Shown one piece after another: positions 9,336-18,045 of a stretch of 64,000 nucleotides of DNA (position 1 is its first letter; the number at the start of each line of letters is the position of its first letter). Both the position numbers and the translations under genes were made by a program. This DNA is from Clostridium brassicae (GTDB lineage: Bacteria > Bacillota > Clostridia > Clostridiales > Clostridiaceae), in the NCBI RefSeq assembly GCF_026738875.1, contig NZ_JAPQFJ010000005.1, forward strand, positions 148,956 to 212,955, in the 5' to 3' direction. The notes under the pieces were generated by a model that made no database searches, was not told the origin of the DNA, and saw only the letters and a list, made by a program, of their open reading frames with translations.

Positions 9336-11058
9336 TTTCATTTTCCCCCTTGCTTGATTTTTCATAAACTAGGTTGCTGTGTAAATATCCTGCTATAATT
9401 AAATCTTCTTGAACCTTTTCTTGTGGATTATAAGATGAAGCCATTGCAAATAAATTTCTAAACTTCCTATTGCCTGTATTAATTGTGTAGTTATATTTCT
9501 TATACATTTTTATAAGTTCATCTTTTATTCTCTTATCTGTTTTTGCATTAATAATTGGGTTAGCTAAAGAATGTACCTTGTTTTTACCTTTACTTAATGA
9601 AATAAAATAGTTAGCTAATTGTCCAACTGCAAAATAGTACTCCTTATCATTTTCTATACTAGCTGTATCACCTTGATTGATTTTTTCTCTTAATGAACTT
9701 TTAACATTCATTAAAATATCAGCCATATTATCCCCTCCTTCAAAATATTTTTTTAGTGCACATCTTAGATTAAATTGGTCACTTGCTCTTGATAAATACC
9801 CATTATTTATAGCACCTTTTATTAAATCTAAACTACTTTGCTTTAATATTCTCCATGTATTACTACTATTTCCCTTATAAAACCATGTAAAAAGAGCTGT
9901 TCTTGATATTAATAAATTTCTCTTTAAATTATTATCCTTTACGTTTAAATCCTTTGCTTCAGTAAAATAATTTGTTGTTAAAAACTTACTAAATAAGACT
10001 TCATTTATTAAGTTTCTCATTCCTTGTAAAGTATTTATTGGCGTATACTGAATCTTTGATTTTTCAACATTTAAAACGTTTACCAAATTCATTGGTTTAA
10101 TTTTAGTTTTATAAAGTCCTATAGTATCAAAGTCATGAATTTCAACTTCCTTACCTTTTTTAATTCTTAAATAGTAGCCCCTAAAATCTTCTCTTTGCAT
10201 TTCTTCATTAGAAAATGATTTTATTTCATCTTCGCTTATATAAATATTTGTTTTTCCTGCCGCTGCTTGATTCATTAAGTAATCGAAAAACTTCTTTTGA
10301 GTTAAAACTTCTTCTTGAGATAATAAATAAGGTACTTTTGTCTTTCGGCTTTTATTTTCTAGATAAGGTTTTTTAGAATTTAATCCCATATTGTCATTTG
10401 GAAGTCCATAGATTTGTTCGTTTATATGTATGTTGAAATCATTACTGTTGTAGATATTTGTAAGTATATATTTTTCGCTTTCTTTTCTATATTCCTCTAA
10501 ATCATATTTGAAAAAAATTTTTAAATATGATTTATCCTTGCTACCTTTTTCTACAAAATCATATATATTGTTTTTGACCCATTCTTGAATTTTTTCTATT
10601 CTATTTTCATCTGATTTCCCATGTTTTTTCTCAATTTCTTTATATAGTTGTTTAGCTTTAGGTTTATTATACTTTATTAATGGATTTTTCAATACATTGT
10701 AGTAATCTTCTATAATTTCGTCAGTTAGTTTGCCATTGCCAACATTTTCTTTTTTCACAAAAAAGCTTAAATAATTATTACTGTGTATAATTTTTTTAGA
10801 ATCAATAGGCTTATTCATATCTATAAGCTTACTCATATAATCCGCTTTGCACACAAAGTCAAAATATTGATTGGTTCTATCAATTTCTCTAGTCTTCTTA
10901 TTTAGTTTAATTTCTATTCTGCCTAATTCTTTAAAATCATCGTTACTAATATCAATAAGTACATATTCCCCATCCACGGGAATATAAGAATGTGTTATAT
11001 AATTGTCACCATGCTTCTTATATTGCTTTTCAAAAGTTTTTATAACATCCGATAACAC
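9328..11058 (-). CDS. cas8b: Cascade large subunit Cas8b (Csh1 type)
   Basis: This 576-aa protein occupies the large-subunit position between cas6 and cas7. Its N-terminus (IKTFEKQYKKHGDNYITHSY, then GEYVLIDI) and the middle VPYLLSQEEVLTQKKFFDYL resemble clostridial Cas8b/Csh1; this family diverges quickly, so gene order carries part of the call. Cas8b reads the PAM and recruits Cas3. Translation starts at a GTG at 11058 preceded by AAGGAGGTGAAAAA. An internal start that makes the small subunit is known for some type I large subunits, but I see no strong evidence for it here. Confidence 0.9.
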   Translation of the reverse strand: MLSDVIKTFEKQYKKHGDNYITHSYIPVDGEYVLIDISNDDFKELGRIEIKLNKKTREIDRTNQYFDFVCKADYMSKLIDMNKPIDSKKIIHSNNYLSFFVKKENVGNGKLTDEIIEDYYNVLKNPLIKYNKPKAKQLYKEIEKKHGKSDENRIEKIQEWVKNNIYDFVEKGSKDKSYLKIFFKYDLEEYRKESEKYILTNIYNSNDFNIHINEQIYGLPNDNMGLNSKKPYLENKSRKTKVPYLLSQEEVLTQKKFFDYLMNQAAAGKTNIYISEDEIKSFSNEEMQREDFRGYYLRIKKGKEVEIHDFDTIGLYKTKIKPMNLVNVLNVEKSKIQYTPINTLQGMRNLINEVLFSKFLTTNYFTEAKDLNVKDNNLKRNLLISRTALFTWFYKGNSSNTWRILKQSSLDLIKGAINNGYLSRASDQFNLRCALKKYFEGGDNMADILMNVKSSLREKINQGDTASIENDKEYYFAVGQLANYFISLSKGKNKVHSLANPIINAKTDKRIKDELIKMYKKYNYTINTGNRKFRNLFAMASSYNPQEKVQEDLIIAGYLHSNLVYEKSSKGENENE

Positions 11059-11070
11059 TTTTTCACCTCC

Positions 11071-11784
11071 TTAAAGCCATTTGTAGTTCACAAACCCCAT
11101 ACCTCTTGAGTTCATTTCAGATATCCCTGTACCTAATGCAAGATATGCTAATTCTTGAGCAATTTCATTTTCAGCAATGTTTAATGTAAGCTTGTCCCCT
11201 AAAAGACAAATAGATTTATAGTTTGTTGCTATAGGCTTTCTATTGTCAAATTTAATAAATGTAAAAAGTTCAAAATTTTCATCTATTTTAGTATTATTAA
11301 ATTGATTAAATTTCTTAATTAAATTAGTCTTAAGTCGATTTTCATATTGTTCTAAGCTGATATTGTTTTTCCAATAGCCTTTTTCAGATTTTATAACTAC
11401 AGGGGTAATGCTGTATATCTTTTCTATGTGTTTTCTTGGAATTGTTTTTCTTTCTATAGTTAAAATTTTTATTGAATCTGTATATTCATTAGTAAGATAT
11501 TTAAAGAAATATTGTGAAAGATTTTTATCTATTGTTCTTATTACAAAAGTATATATTTTACCTTTTTTATAGATTTTATCAGCAGTTTCCAATGGATATA
11601 GTTGATTAAACGTATACATTTTGTACCTATTTTCATGATGAAACTGCGAATATTTTTCGTTATGCAAAAAAGATTTATCAACTAAATTCCCTATCTTAAT
11701 GTTAACGTCTTTTTGGGGTATATTTTTTGTTAAATACACTTTTATATATAATTCTGCAATTATATATTTTTCTATTTTTATCAT
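11071..11784 (-). CDS. cas6: CRISPR RNA-processing endonuclease Cas6 (I-B copy)
   Basis: This 237-aa RAMP protein ends in the Cas6 glycine-rich signature (GISEMNSRGMGFVNYKWL), which places the crRNA repeat hairpin. The preceding KHIEKIYSITPVVI and YTFNQLYPLE are shared with the second Cas6 at 25710-26399, so they are paralogs. Cas6 cuts within each repeat to release crRNAs. It is the first gene of the I-B operon, with GGGAGGTG 8 bases before the ATG. A 14-bp inverted repeat lies in the promoter region (11842-11885). Having two Cas6 proteins with one repeat family makes them potentially redundant. Confidence 0.93.
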   Translation of the reverse strand: MIKIEKYIIAELYIKVYLTKNIPQKDVNIKIGNLVDKSFLHNEKYSQFHHENRYKMYTFNQLYPLETADKIYKKGKIYTFVIRTIDKNLSQYFFKYLTNEYTDSIKILTIERKTIPRKHIEKIYSITPVVIKSEKGYWKNNISLEQYENRLKTNLIKKFNQFNNTKIDENFELFTFIKFDNRKPIATNYKSICLLGDKLTLNIAENEIAQELAYLALGTGISEMNSRGMGFVNYKWL

Positions 11785-11841
11785 TTTTAATCACACCTCC
11801 CTTTTATTTGTATTTATAGTTTTATGTTACCAGTTTGTATT

Positions 11842-11885
11842 TATAAAATCAATATCAAAATAAAAAAAATCATATTGATTTTATA
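11842..11885. promoter_or_regulatory. Inverted repeat overlapping the likely cas6 promoter
   Basis: Perfect 14-bp arms TATAAAATCAATAT (11842-11855) and ATATTGATTTTATA (11872-11885) are separated by 16 AT-rich bases. On the minus strand, TTGATT inside the arm nearest cas6 could serve as a -35 element, with TAACAT 17 bases later. This is a candidate operator for the I-B operon; alternatively it is the terminator of the decayed array at 11923-12013. Confidence 0.45.
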
Positions 11886-11922
11886 TAAAAAATAAAGAAC
11901 CAAGTTTAAATTTATTCAACTT

Positions 11923-12110
11923 GATTCTCTAACATCCTATGTTATGGTTCAATTTAATTTTATCAAAATAAGAAAAAACATATTTTTAAATACATCTCAT
12001 ATTATTGTTCAAGCACACCAAAATAGCCATTCTTTAAAATTAAGAATACCACAAAGCCATTGAGATCTCAATATTTTCTTAAAAATTCACCAGGCAATTT
12101 AGGTTACTTT
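11923..12110 (-). repeat. Decayed CRISPR mini-array with leader remnant
   Basis: Two degenerate repeats (11923-11952 with CATCCTATGTTATGGTTCAA, and 11984-12013 with AAATACATCTCAT) are 31 bases apart. They are followed directly by CACACCAAAATAGCCATTC, which matches the start of the five intact leaders. The rest of the leader is hardly recognisable. After it comes DNA homologous to the segment that follows leader 4. This looks like an extinct array. Confidence 0.65.
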
Positions 12111-12159
12111 CAAAAGTATATAAAAATACTATCTAAAGCTTTGTAAATGAATGCTTTAT

Positions 12160-12459
12160 TGAATAATTTTATAGTATTACTGCTCTAGGACATATATGTG
12201 AAAAACTTGTCCATTCTATCTCATTATTATTCTTTTAAGTGGAAGCGAAAACTCCCCTAATTTATTAACTTTTATTTTAACATAAACAACTTTTATCGTT
12301 GTTAATATTTCTATTGGAGAAGGTTTAAGCTGTAATTATTAGGCTTTAGCCCATTGTAAATTAAAAACTGCTCACGATGGGTGTTTTTCCATGGTAAGCG
12401 GTTTTTAATTACATCTTTTCATTATTTAGGAACAGAGATGATAAGTCCTCTGTTCCTTA
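12160..12459 (-). other. CRISPR trailer module of array 2
   Basis: This segment is homologous to 15830-16050 and 29690-30006. Shared landmarks in order are TTACTGCT(C/A), AAGTGGAAGCG (absent beyond array 3), TTAATATTTNTATTGGAGAAGG-like text, AGGCTTTAGCCCAT, a terminator-like hairpin at 12363-12406, and a second hairpin at 12429-12456 (GGAACAGAG...CTCTGTTCC). Because arrays are read on the minus strand, these hairpins lie at the 3' end of the pre-crRNA. No gene is visible. Confidence 0.65.
12363..12406 (-). terminator. Trailer terminator of array 2
   Basis: Arms AAAAACTGCTCACGATGG and CCATGGTAAGCGGTTTTT pair with wobbles and one mismatch. The minus strand continues into T-rich DNA. It is one of four related copies in the window. 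Confidence 0.6.
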
Positions 12460-13600
12460 TATTAAATACATCCTATGTTAAGGTTCAACCTTACTAAGAG
12501 ATTAGATACAGTACAAAATACTATATTTAAATACATCCTATGTTAAGGTTCAACTTAGCAGCTAAACTATCTTTTAATTTAGTAGTACGATTTAAATACA
12601 TCCTATGTTAAGGTTCAACAAAAGGAGAGTAGTAATGAAAGTGATATATGATGCTAATTTAAATACATCCTATGTTAAGGTTCAACAGACAATCGAAGAA
12701 CAATCTTAGAGAATTAGCACATTTAAATACATCCTATGTTAAGGTTCAACGTGAATACAAATACCAAAAAGAAGGTTTAAAAGCCAATTTAAATACATCC
12801 TATGTTAAGGTTCAACCAAGAGGCTATAGTAGTTGTACAATCTAAAAAGGTATTTAAATACATCCTATGTTAAGGTTCAACGATTAGTATAGCAGGTCAT
12901 ATTCAAACTTCAAGTTAATTTAAATACATCCTATGTTAAGGTTCAACTAAGCTTCTTGCATTAAATCATCCATAGTATAGCCAATTTAAATACATCCTAT
13001 GTTAAGGTTCAACTACTTATACTAAATGAACTAACATTATCTCTTTCTTATTTAAATACATCCTATGTTAAGGTTCAACATTTCACTAGCATTTTTAGTA
13101 ATGTCCTTTGACTTTATTTAAATACATCCTATGTTAAGGTTCAACAAAAACCACCATATCTGTGCTTTCATAATAACAAATTTAAATACATCCTATGTTA
13201 AGGTTCAACTATTATAGGTAGCCAATTATTAATAGATGTTTTATACATTTAAATACATCCTATGTTAAGGTTCAACAAAGAAAGTCATTGGCTCTTCACC
13301 GGGGATTATCATTTAAATACATCCTATGTTAAGGTTCAACCCTCAACTTTGTCTAGTAAATAATCAAAAAATTGATTTAAATACATCCTATGTTAAGGTT
13401 CAACCTGTGTCGAATAATCAGCACCTTTTTTATACTTAATTTAAATACATCCTATGTTAAGGTTCAACAGTGCCTATTAGTTGGCTATTGGGGGAACAAC
13501 AGCTATTTAAATACATCCTATGTTAAGGTTCAACTGAAATCAAAATAAATAATATTTTTACAGTAATATAATTTAAATACATCCTATGTTAAGGTTCAAC
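12460..13600 (-). CRISPR. CRISPR array 2: 18 repeats, 17 spacers
   Basis: Seventeen exact copies of the 30-bp CATCCTATG repeat are preceded by a slightly degenerate leader-distal copy at 12460-12489. The leader is at 13601-13780. Spacers are 35-38 bases. The spacer at 12620-12656 contains a ribosome binding site and start codon (AGGAGAGTAGTAATG). No cas gene touches this array directly; the nearest is cas6 at 11784, beyond the decayed mini-array. Confidence 0.98.
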
Positions 13601-13780
13601 CACTGTAAATAAGCCATTCTTTAAATTTATTATATACCTAAACACCTGTATTTTCAATGTATTGCTTGTTTTTTTACCAGTCGTTTATGAATTTTGTGGA
13701 AAAATTATTAAAGAGCTCGTGAGCTCTTTAATATCAAGCTTTAACAGGATTTTATATAAAATTGTGACTGGGAAAATAAT
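13601..13780 (-). promoter_or_regulatory. CRISPR leader 2
   Basis: Nearly identical to leader 1 over its full length, with the same perfect 24-bp palindrome at 13708-13731. It is followed by AT-rich DNA without a gene up to 13928. Confidence 0.9.
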
Positions 13781-13928
13781 TTATATAAAATTATTATTAG
13801 AGTAAACCTAACTAAAACTGAAGTTGAAAAATTTCAGCATATTAAAAGTTTTTCACTTCCGCCCCATTTAGAAAATACTATAAAGAGTTAAAATTATGAT
13901 ACAACATAATATTAACCTCTTATCTTCT

Positions 13929-14123
13929 CTACACGCCTATAAATTGCTTAGTTTGATCATTATATTTATAATCTATCTTTTTTAATTTATCTTCAATCTC
14001 TTCACTTTTTATTTCATAATAGTTACATAAATCCTTTAAACTGCTAAATTCATCTCTTAATTTCATATTAACAATACTTAATAACATATATGGATCCATA
14101 GATAATAGCTGTTGTCTATCCAT
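13929..14123 (-). CDS. DUF4250 family protein (64 aa)
   Basis: A small soluble protein with the DUF4250 pattern: DPYMLLSIVNMKLRDEF, then SLKDLCNYYEI and a C-terminal DYKYNDQTKQF. Length is normal for the family. Function is unknown; the proteins are widespread in Clostridia and look like a short helical bundle. GGTGAAGATAGA precedes the ATG. It lies between leader 2 and a NUDIX pseudogene, so it is part of the non-CRISPR cargo separating arrays 2 and 3. Nothing links it to defence beyond position. Confidence 0.85.
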   Translation of the reverse strand: MDRQQLLSMDPYMLLSIVNMKLRDEFSSLKDLCNYYEIKSEEIEDKLKKIDYKYNDQTKQFIGV

Positions 14124-14336
14124 TCTATCTTCACCTACCCTAATTCAAATTATTACACTTTATATTTAAACTGTGTAGAAAATTACATTTTATTTGTATA
14201 TTATACTACAAATTTTAATTTTAAATTGGGTATTCTTATTTAGCCGACTTTTTATATCCTCCTAATGTTCCCTTAAAATTCCTAAATTTCATATTTATAC
14301 TTTGAATATTTTTCTCATTCTTTAATTCATTCGCCA

Positions 14337-14470
14337 CTAATGTTTGGCGAAGTAAACCATATCACTTTTAGCAAGTAATACACATCCTTTTTCAATAATT
14401 ATTGCAGCTGCTCTGTATCTGAACCATTTATTTCCTTTAGTAAATCCACAATCATACAATCATATTCCAT
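14337..14470 (-). pseudogene. NUDIX hydrolase fragment broken by an 8-bp duplication
   Basis: From the ATG at 14470 the frame reads MEYDC and is then thrown off by a tandem duplication (TATGATTG twice). Removing one copy restores GFTKGNKWFRYRAAAIIIEKG and then CVLLAKSDMVYFAKH followed by a stop. That is the N-terminal third of a NUDIX hydrolase (FRYRAAAIIIE is typical) ending before the catalytic box. It carries both the frameshift and a 3' truncation, so it is a relic. The surrounding 14124-14524 holds nothing else. Confidence 0.7.
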
Positions 14471-14524
14471 AGATTTATCCCACCCTCCAAATTGCTATTT
14501 AACCTTAAAATCGCAATTTGTTTA

Positions 14525-15019
14525 TTACAATAGTTTAAAATATTTCTTAAGTGCATTAACATGCATAAGAAAAAAACTATCTGGATTATCTTTCAACATA
14601 TCTTTTATAATATCTGCTTTTTCCCAATGAATATTTTGAGCTTCATTTGTTGATTCAGCCAATATTCCATCAGCTTCACAAATGAATGTATTTAAAATAA
14701 GAGAGTATGCTCCTGATAAATTTTGAGTAACACAATATGGGTGAAAACTTATAACTCTATTACCATTAACACAAGATTGTAAACTACACTCTTCTCCATT
14801 TATTTTGGTAATAATTAATCCTGTTTCTTCTTTTACTTCTCTACGCAATGCTTCAAAAATGTTTTCATATTCTCTAATCTTTCCTGCTGGAATTTCAACC
14901 ATTCCATTTTCTTTTTCACCATCCTCTTTTTGTCTTTCCTGTACCAAAATAAATTTTTCTCCATCAATCTCTTTTTCAATAATTGCACCTACTGCTGGTT
15001 TAGCAAACTTCTCCATCAT
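14525..15019 (-). CDS. NUDIX hydrolase (164 aa)
   Basis: The NUDIX box is intact: G-K-I-R-E-Y-E then EALRREVKEETGLI matches GX5EX7REUXEEXGU. The upstream IPAGK and the strand FILVQERQ are typical of ADP-sugar or nucleoside diphosphate pyrophosphatases, which hydrolyse a diphosphate linked to another group. I cannot name the substrate. The frame is open to a TTG at 15040, but AAGGAG lies 6 bases before the ATG pair at 15019, so that start is preferred. It follows the pyrophosphatase-like gene with a 70-base gap on the same strand, so the pair may be co-transcribed. Confidence 0.88.
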   Translation of the reverse strand: MMEKFAKPAVGAIIEKEIDGEKFILVQERQKEDGEKENGMVEIPAGKIREYENIFEALRREVKEETGLIITKINGEECSLQSCVNGNRVISFHPYCVTQNLSGAYSLILNTFICEADGILAESTNEAQNIHWEKADIIKDMLKDNPDSFFLMHVNALKKYFKLL

Positions 15020-15089
15020 TTTTATCTCCTTAATTTGCAAACTTTATTTTCTAAATTTTAAGTAATTGGCTATTTACAATACTTAGACA

Positions 15090-15416
15090 TTAAATTAGCA
15101 TTTTTATTGAGCTATCAAAATATTGTTCTTGAAAATGAACTTGCTTCTGTATATCTACTTTTGTTATTTTCATTCCTTGTGGCACAACTACCCATTTTTC
15201 TTCAACATCGTCATTTCTATGAATAATTGCTACTACCTCACCTGTAAACTCTTCTATAGGTTTGCTTATACCAAGAACATATGCATCTTGTTCTTCTCCA
15301 TCTAGTGCAATAATATCAGGTACATAACCATAATTAACACAATAATATATATCTTTATGTTCAGGATGATATGAACCTAATGGTCTATCAATTATAACTT
15401 TTACAATTTTATTCAT
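15090..15416 (-). CDS. Inorganic pyrophosphatase-like protein (108 aa)
   Basis: The sequence shows PLGSYHPEH, VNYGYVPDI, DGEEQDAYVLGISKPIEEF, VAIIHRNDDVEEKWVVVP, in the order seen in soluble family I pyrophosphatases (PIGSKHP, VNYGYxPGT, DGDELDAYxLG, AIIHRxDDxEDKLVV). At 108 residues it is much shorter than the 160-175 of classical enzymes and resembles the short clostridial version. It probably hydrolyses a diphosphate; the true substrate is uncertain. AAGGAGAAACTATA precedes the ATG. The neighbour is a NUDIX hydrolase, which also handles diphosphates. Confidence 0.75.
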   Translation of the reverse strand: MNKIVKVIIDRPLGSYHPEHKDIYYCVNYGYVPDIIALDGEEQDAYVLGISKPIEEFTGEVVAIIHRNDDVEEKWVVVPQGMKITKVDIQKQVHFQEQYFDSSIKMLI

Positions 15417-15547
15417 TATAGTTTCTCCTTAAATTACTATTTGTCTGCAAAGCATATTACTTTGCTATAAAATGCTTAATGGAAACAACTTTCTCCCTCT
15501 TTACTTCCCACATTATAGCTTGTATAGATTGATCCTCTTTTTTTGCC

Positions 15548-15724
15548 TTACCAACCCTCGTCCATCTTATGCTCTAAATCAAACCTTTTTTCCCAAATTT
15601 TATAAAGTCTTAATTTAAATTGGTCTAAAATATCAGACCTTTTATTTGATGATTGTAAATCTTTTGTACCTTTATTCAAATGACTAGAAAACCTTAAATC
15701 TGATCTCTTATGTTTAATACCTTT
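15548..15724 (-). pseudogene. C-terminal coding remnant, family unknown
   Basis: The minus strand is open without an in-frame start and ends at a TAA at 15548-15550. The decoded tail includes LRFSSHLNKGTKDLQSSN and ends KIWEKRFDLEHKMDEGW. It looks like the charged C-terminus of a real protein that has lost its 5' part. The upstream end runs into the leader relic at 15725. I do not recognise the family. Confidence 0.35.
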
Positions 15725-15830
15725 CGTTTATGAACTTTAAAAAAATCATTAAAATGCTTGCCAGATCTTTAATATCAAGCTTTAATAGGATTTTATATAA
15801 AATTGTGACTAGAAAAAAATTTATAAAATA
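15725..15830 (-). repeat. Orphan CRISPR leader relic (no array attached)
   Basis: The segment GTTTATGAACTTTAAAAAAA, then CTTTAATATCAAGCTTTAA, then GGATTTTATATAAAATTGTGACT matches the distal half of the five leaders in order. The proximal half and the array are missing. Beyond it the trailer module of array 3 begins, just as the trailer of array 5 begins after leader 4. Confidence 0.75.
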
Positions 15831-16050
15831 GGGGTTTTTAAATCCTTGATACAAGTTTACTGCTACAGAACATAAAGGTACATATCTTTTATCCTTATTA
15901 ATATTTGTATTTGAAAAGGTTTCGGCTGGAACGATTAGGCTTTAGCCCATTATAGATTAAAAAATACTCACGATGGTTTTTTTCCATGGTGAGTGGTTTT
16001 TAATTACATATCTTCTTTAGGCATAGAGGTGGTAACACTTCTGTGCCTTA
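15831..16050 (-). other. CRISPR trailer module of array 3
   Basis: Homologous to the trailers of arrays 2 and 5: TTTACTGCTACAG, TATTTGAAAAGGTTTCGGCTGG, AGGCTTTAGCCCAT, hairpin 15959-16001 (arms around CGATGG/CCATGG) and hairpin 16020-16047 (GGCATAGAG...TTCTGTGCC). The second hairpin differs from the array 2 copy by a compensatory change (A-T to C-G). Intergenic, no gene. Confidence 0.65.
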
Positions 16051-16930
16051 TATTTAATAGATCCTATGTTAAGGTCTAACATAATAGCTTTTGGGAATTT
16101 AAAACTAAAATAATATAATTTAAATACATCCTATGTTATGGTTCAACTTTTTAAGGAAAAAGATATAACTACATTAGATGAATTTAAATACATCTCATGT
16201 TAAGGTTCAACTGATAAATATATAATATCAGGACATGCAGCAGTATTATTTAAATACATCTCATGTTAAGGTTCAACAAGATACATTTATACGAAGCTTA
16301 ATAGGTGCTAGATTTAAATACATCTCATGTTAAGGTTCAACGGTAAAGAGTATAGAAAGTATGGCAACTATAAATCGATTTAAATACATCTCATGTTAAG
16401 GTTCAACATTAACAAAGCTATTAGAGATAATAATTATACAGTATTTAAATACATCTCATGTTAAGGTTCAACTTGCTAGTAGCTAGTTTGCTTTTATCAC
16501 TCATTGCTATTTAAATACATCTCATGTTAAGGTTCAACCAGAAGGAATGTTAAAGATGATGGGTGTATTTAGATTTAAATACATCTCATGTTAAGGTTCA
16601 ACACGAAAGTTTTATGCTAGATGTGGCTGGAGCTGCATTTAAATACATCTCATGTTAAGGTTCAACGATGTAAAGCTATCCCAACAGCAGATGGCAATTA
16701 TATTTAAATACATCTCATGTTAAGGTTCAACACACCTTCTTTCATATTTTTGTATTTTATAAATTCTATTTAAATACATCTCATGTTAAGGTTCAACTAT
16801 TCTTTGTTACATTCATTTACTTTCAACATCTTAATTTAAATACATCTCATGTTAAGGTTCAACTCTGTACTAGTTTGGATTGCTATATCTTCTATGCCGC
16901 ATTTAAATACATCTCATGTTAAGGTTCAAC
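16051..16930 (-). CRISPR. CRISPR array 3: 14 repeats, 13 spacers
   Basis: Twelve exact copies of the CATCTCATG form of the 30-bp repeat are preceded, at the leader-distal end, by two older copies of the CATCCTATG form (16051-16080 degenerate; 16118-16147 with TTATGG). The leader lies at 16931-17106, directly downstream of cmr6. This is the array physically attached to the III-B operon. Confidence 0.98.
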
Positions 16931-17106
16931 TACTGTAAATAAGCCATTTCTAAAATTCATTATATACCTAAATCCATGTGTTTTCAATGGGTTAGTGGAT
17001 TTTTTACCAGTCGTTTATGAATTTTAGAGAAAAATTATTAAAGAGCCTGTAAGCTCTTTAATATCAATGTTTAACAGGATTTTATATAAAATTGTGACTG
17101 GGAAAA
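16931..17106 (-). promoter_or_regulatory. CRISPR leader 3
   Basis: Same block as the other leaders, beginning TACTGTAAATAAGCCATTTC. The palindrome is decayed (17038-17061: TTAAAGAGCCTGTAAGCTCTTTAA). cmr6 ends 10 bases upstream, so the operon and the array form one module just as the I-B operon and array 1 do. Confidence 0.9.
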
Positions 17107-17115
17107 TACCCTGTT

Positions 17116-18027
17116 TTATTTTTTAGTATTTTTAAATTGAATCTTACTTTTAGTATATTTATCATCAAATCTTCCATAACCTATATTAGTTTTTGCCCCT
17201 ACTCCCAAATCTAGAATTATTTGATGAAACAAAAGTAATTTTTCATCCTTTGTTAATATCCCATCTTTCAAGTCAAACTGAAATCTAAGAACAATATTAG
17301 GCATTAACTTTATAAATTTTATAGGATTTGGATTTTTTAGTGGTTCTTTATGTGGAGTTATATAATCTTCACCCAAAATTTGTATATCATTGTTTTTATT
17401 AATCTTTTCATTAATTTTTTTTGTTTCCTCTATATCTATAACCGCCTCATAAAAAATATCCCTTTGGTACATAGATATATTTTTTCCTTCTTTAATGCCT
17501 TCAAAAATTTCTTCTCTTAATGTTTTAAAATATTCACCATTTAATTCTTTACCATTGTATTTTCCTAACTCATAATCTTTTAGACTATTCTCCAACATAT
17601 TTTCACTCAAGATAATACCTTTTAAATACTCTACAGCTTCGTTTTTTTTATCAACTAAATCAAATATACTTCTTATTGCACCCTTAACAGAAGAACCATT
17701 TATTATAGGTAACCCTGTTGTATAATCAAATTGAAATCCTAGTTTGCTTTCACCCTTCACACCTATTGAATGTATGAGTCCACTTCCTATTAACAATCCA
17801 GGATATGTAGTCTTAAAATATAGAAAATCTTCTCCAATTTTTTTAGTTCCACTTACTCTTTCCATATCTATAGGTTTAAATAATTTTTTATCTTTATCTT
17901 CATAATATTCTTGCGTCTTTTTTTCTTTTTCTTTATCTCCTAAATTTCTATATTTCTCATTATAATTTTCAAAATAATCCATATAATATTCTTTAAAATA
18001 AAGGTATCCCAAATTGGATATACTCAT
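17116..18027 (-). CDS. cmr6: Cmr6, RAMP subunit of the type III-B complex
   Basis: This 303-aa RAMP protein contains the Cmr6 signature LLIGSGLIHSIGVKGESKLGF, then FDYTTGLPIINGSSVKGAIRS and a C-terminal glycine-rich DLGVGAKTNIGYGRF. Cmr6 is a Cas7-family subunit that sits with Cmr1 at the crRNA 3' end of the effector complex. AGGTGAGTAGTTA precedes the ATG. It is the last gene of the Cmr operon and stops 10 bases before leader 3. The N-terminal 60 residues are very rich in Lys, Glu and Tyr, a variable region in the family. Confidence 0.93.
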   Translation of the reverse strand: MSISNLGYLYFKEYYMDYFENYNEKYRNLGDKEKEKKTQEYYEDKDKKLFKPIDMERVSGTKKIGEDFLYFKTTYPGLLIGSGLIHSIGVKGESKLGFQFDYTTGLPIINGSSVKGAIRSIFDLVDKKNEAVEYLKGIILSENMLENSLKDYELGKYNGKELNGEYFKTLREEIFEGIKEGKNISMYQRDIFYEAVIDIEETKKINEKINKNNDIQILGEDYITPHKEPLKNPNPIKFIKLMPNIVLRFQFDLKDGILTKDEKLLLFHQIILDLGVGAKTNIGYGRFDDKYTKSKIQFKNTKK

Positions 18028-18045
18028 TAACTACTCACCTACTTT

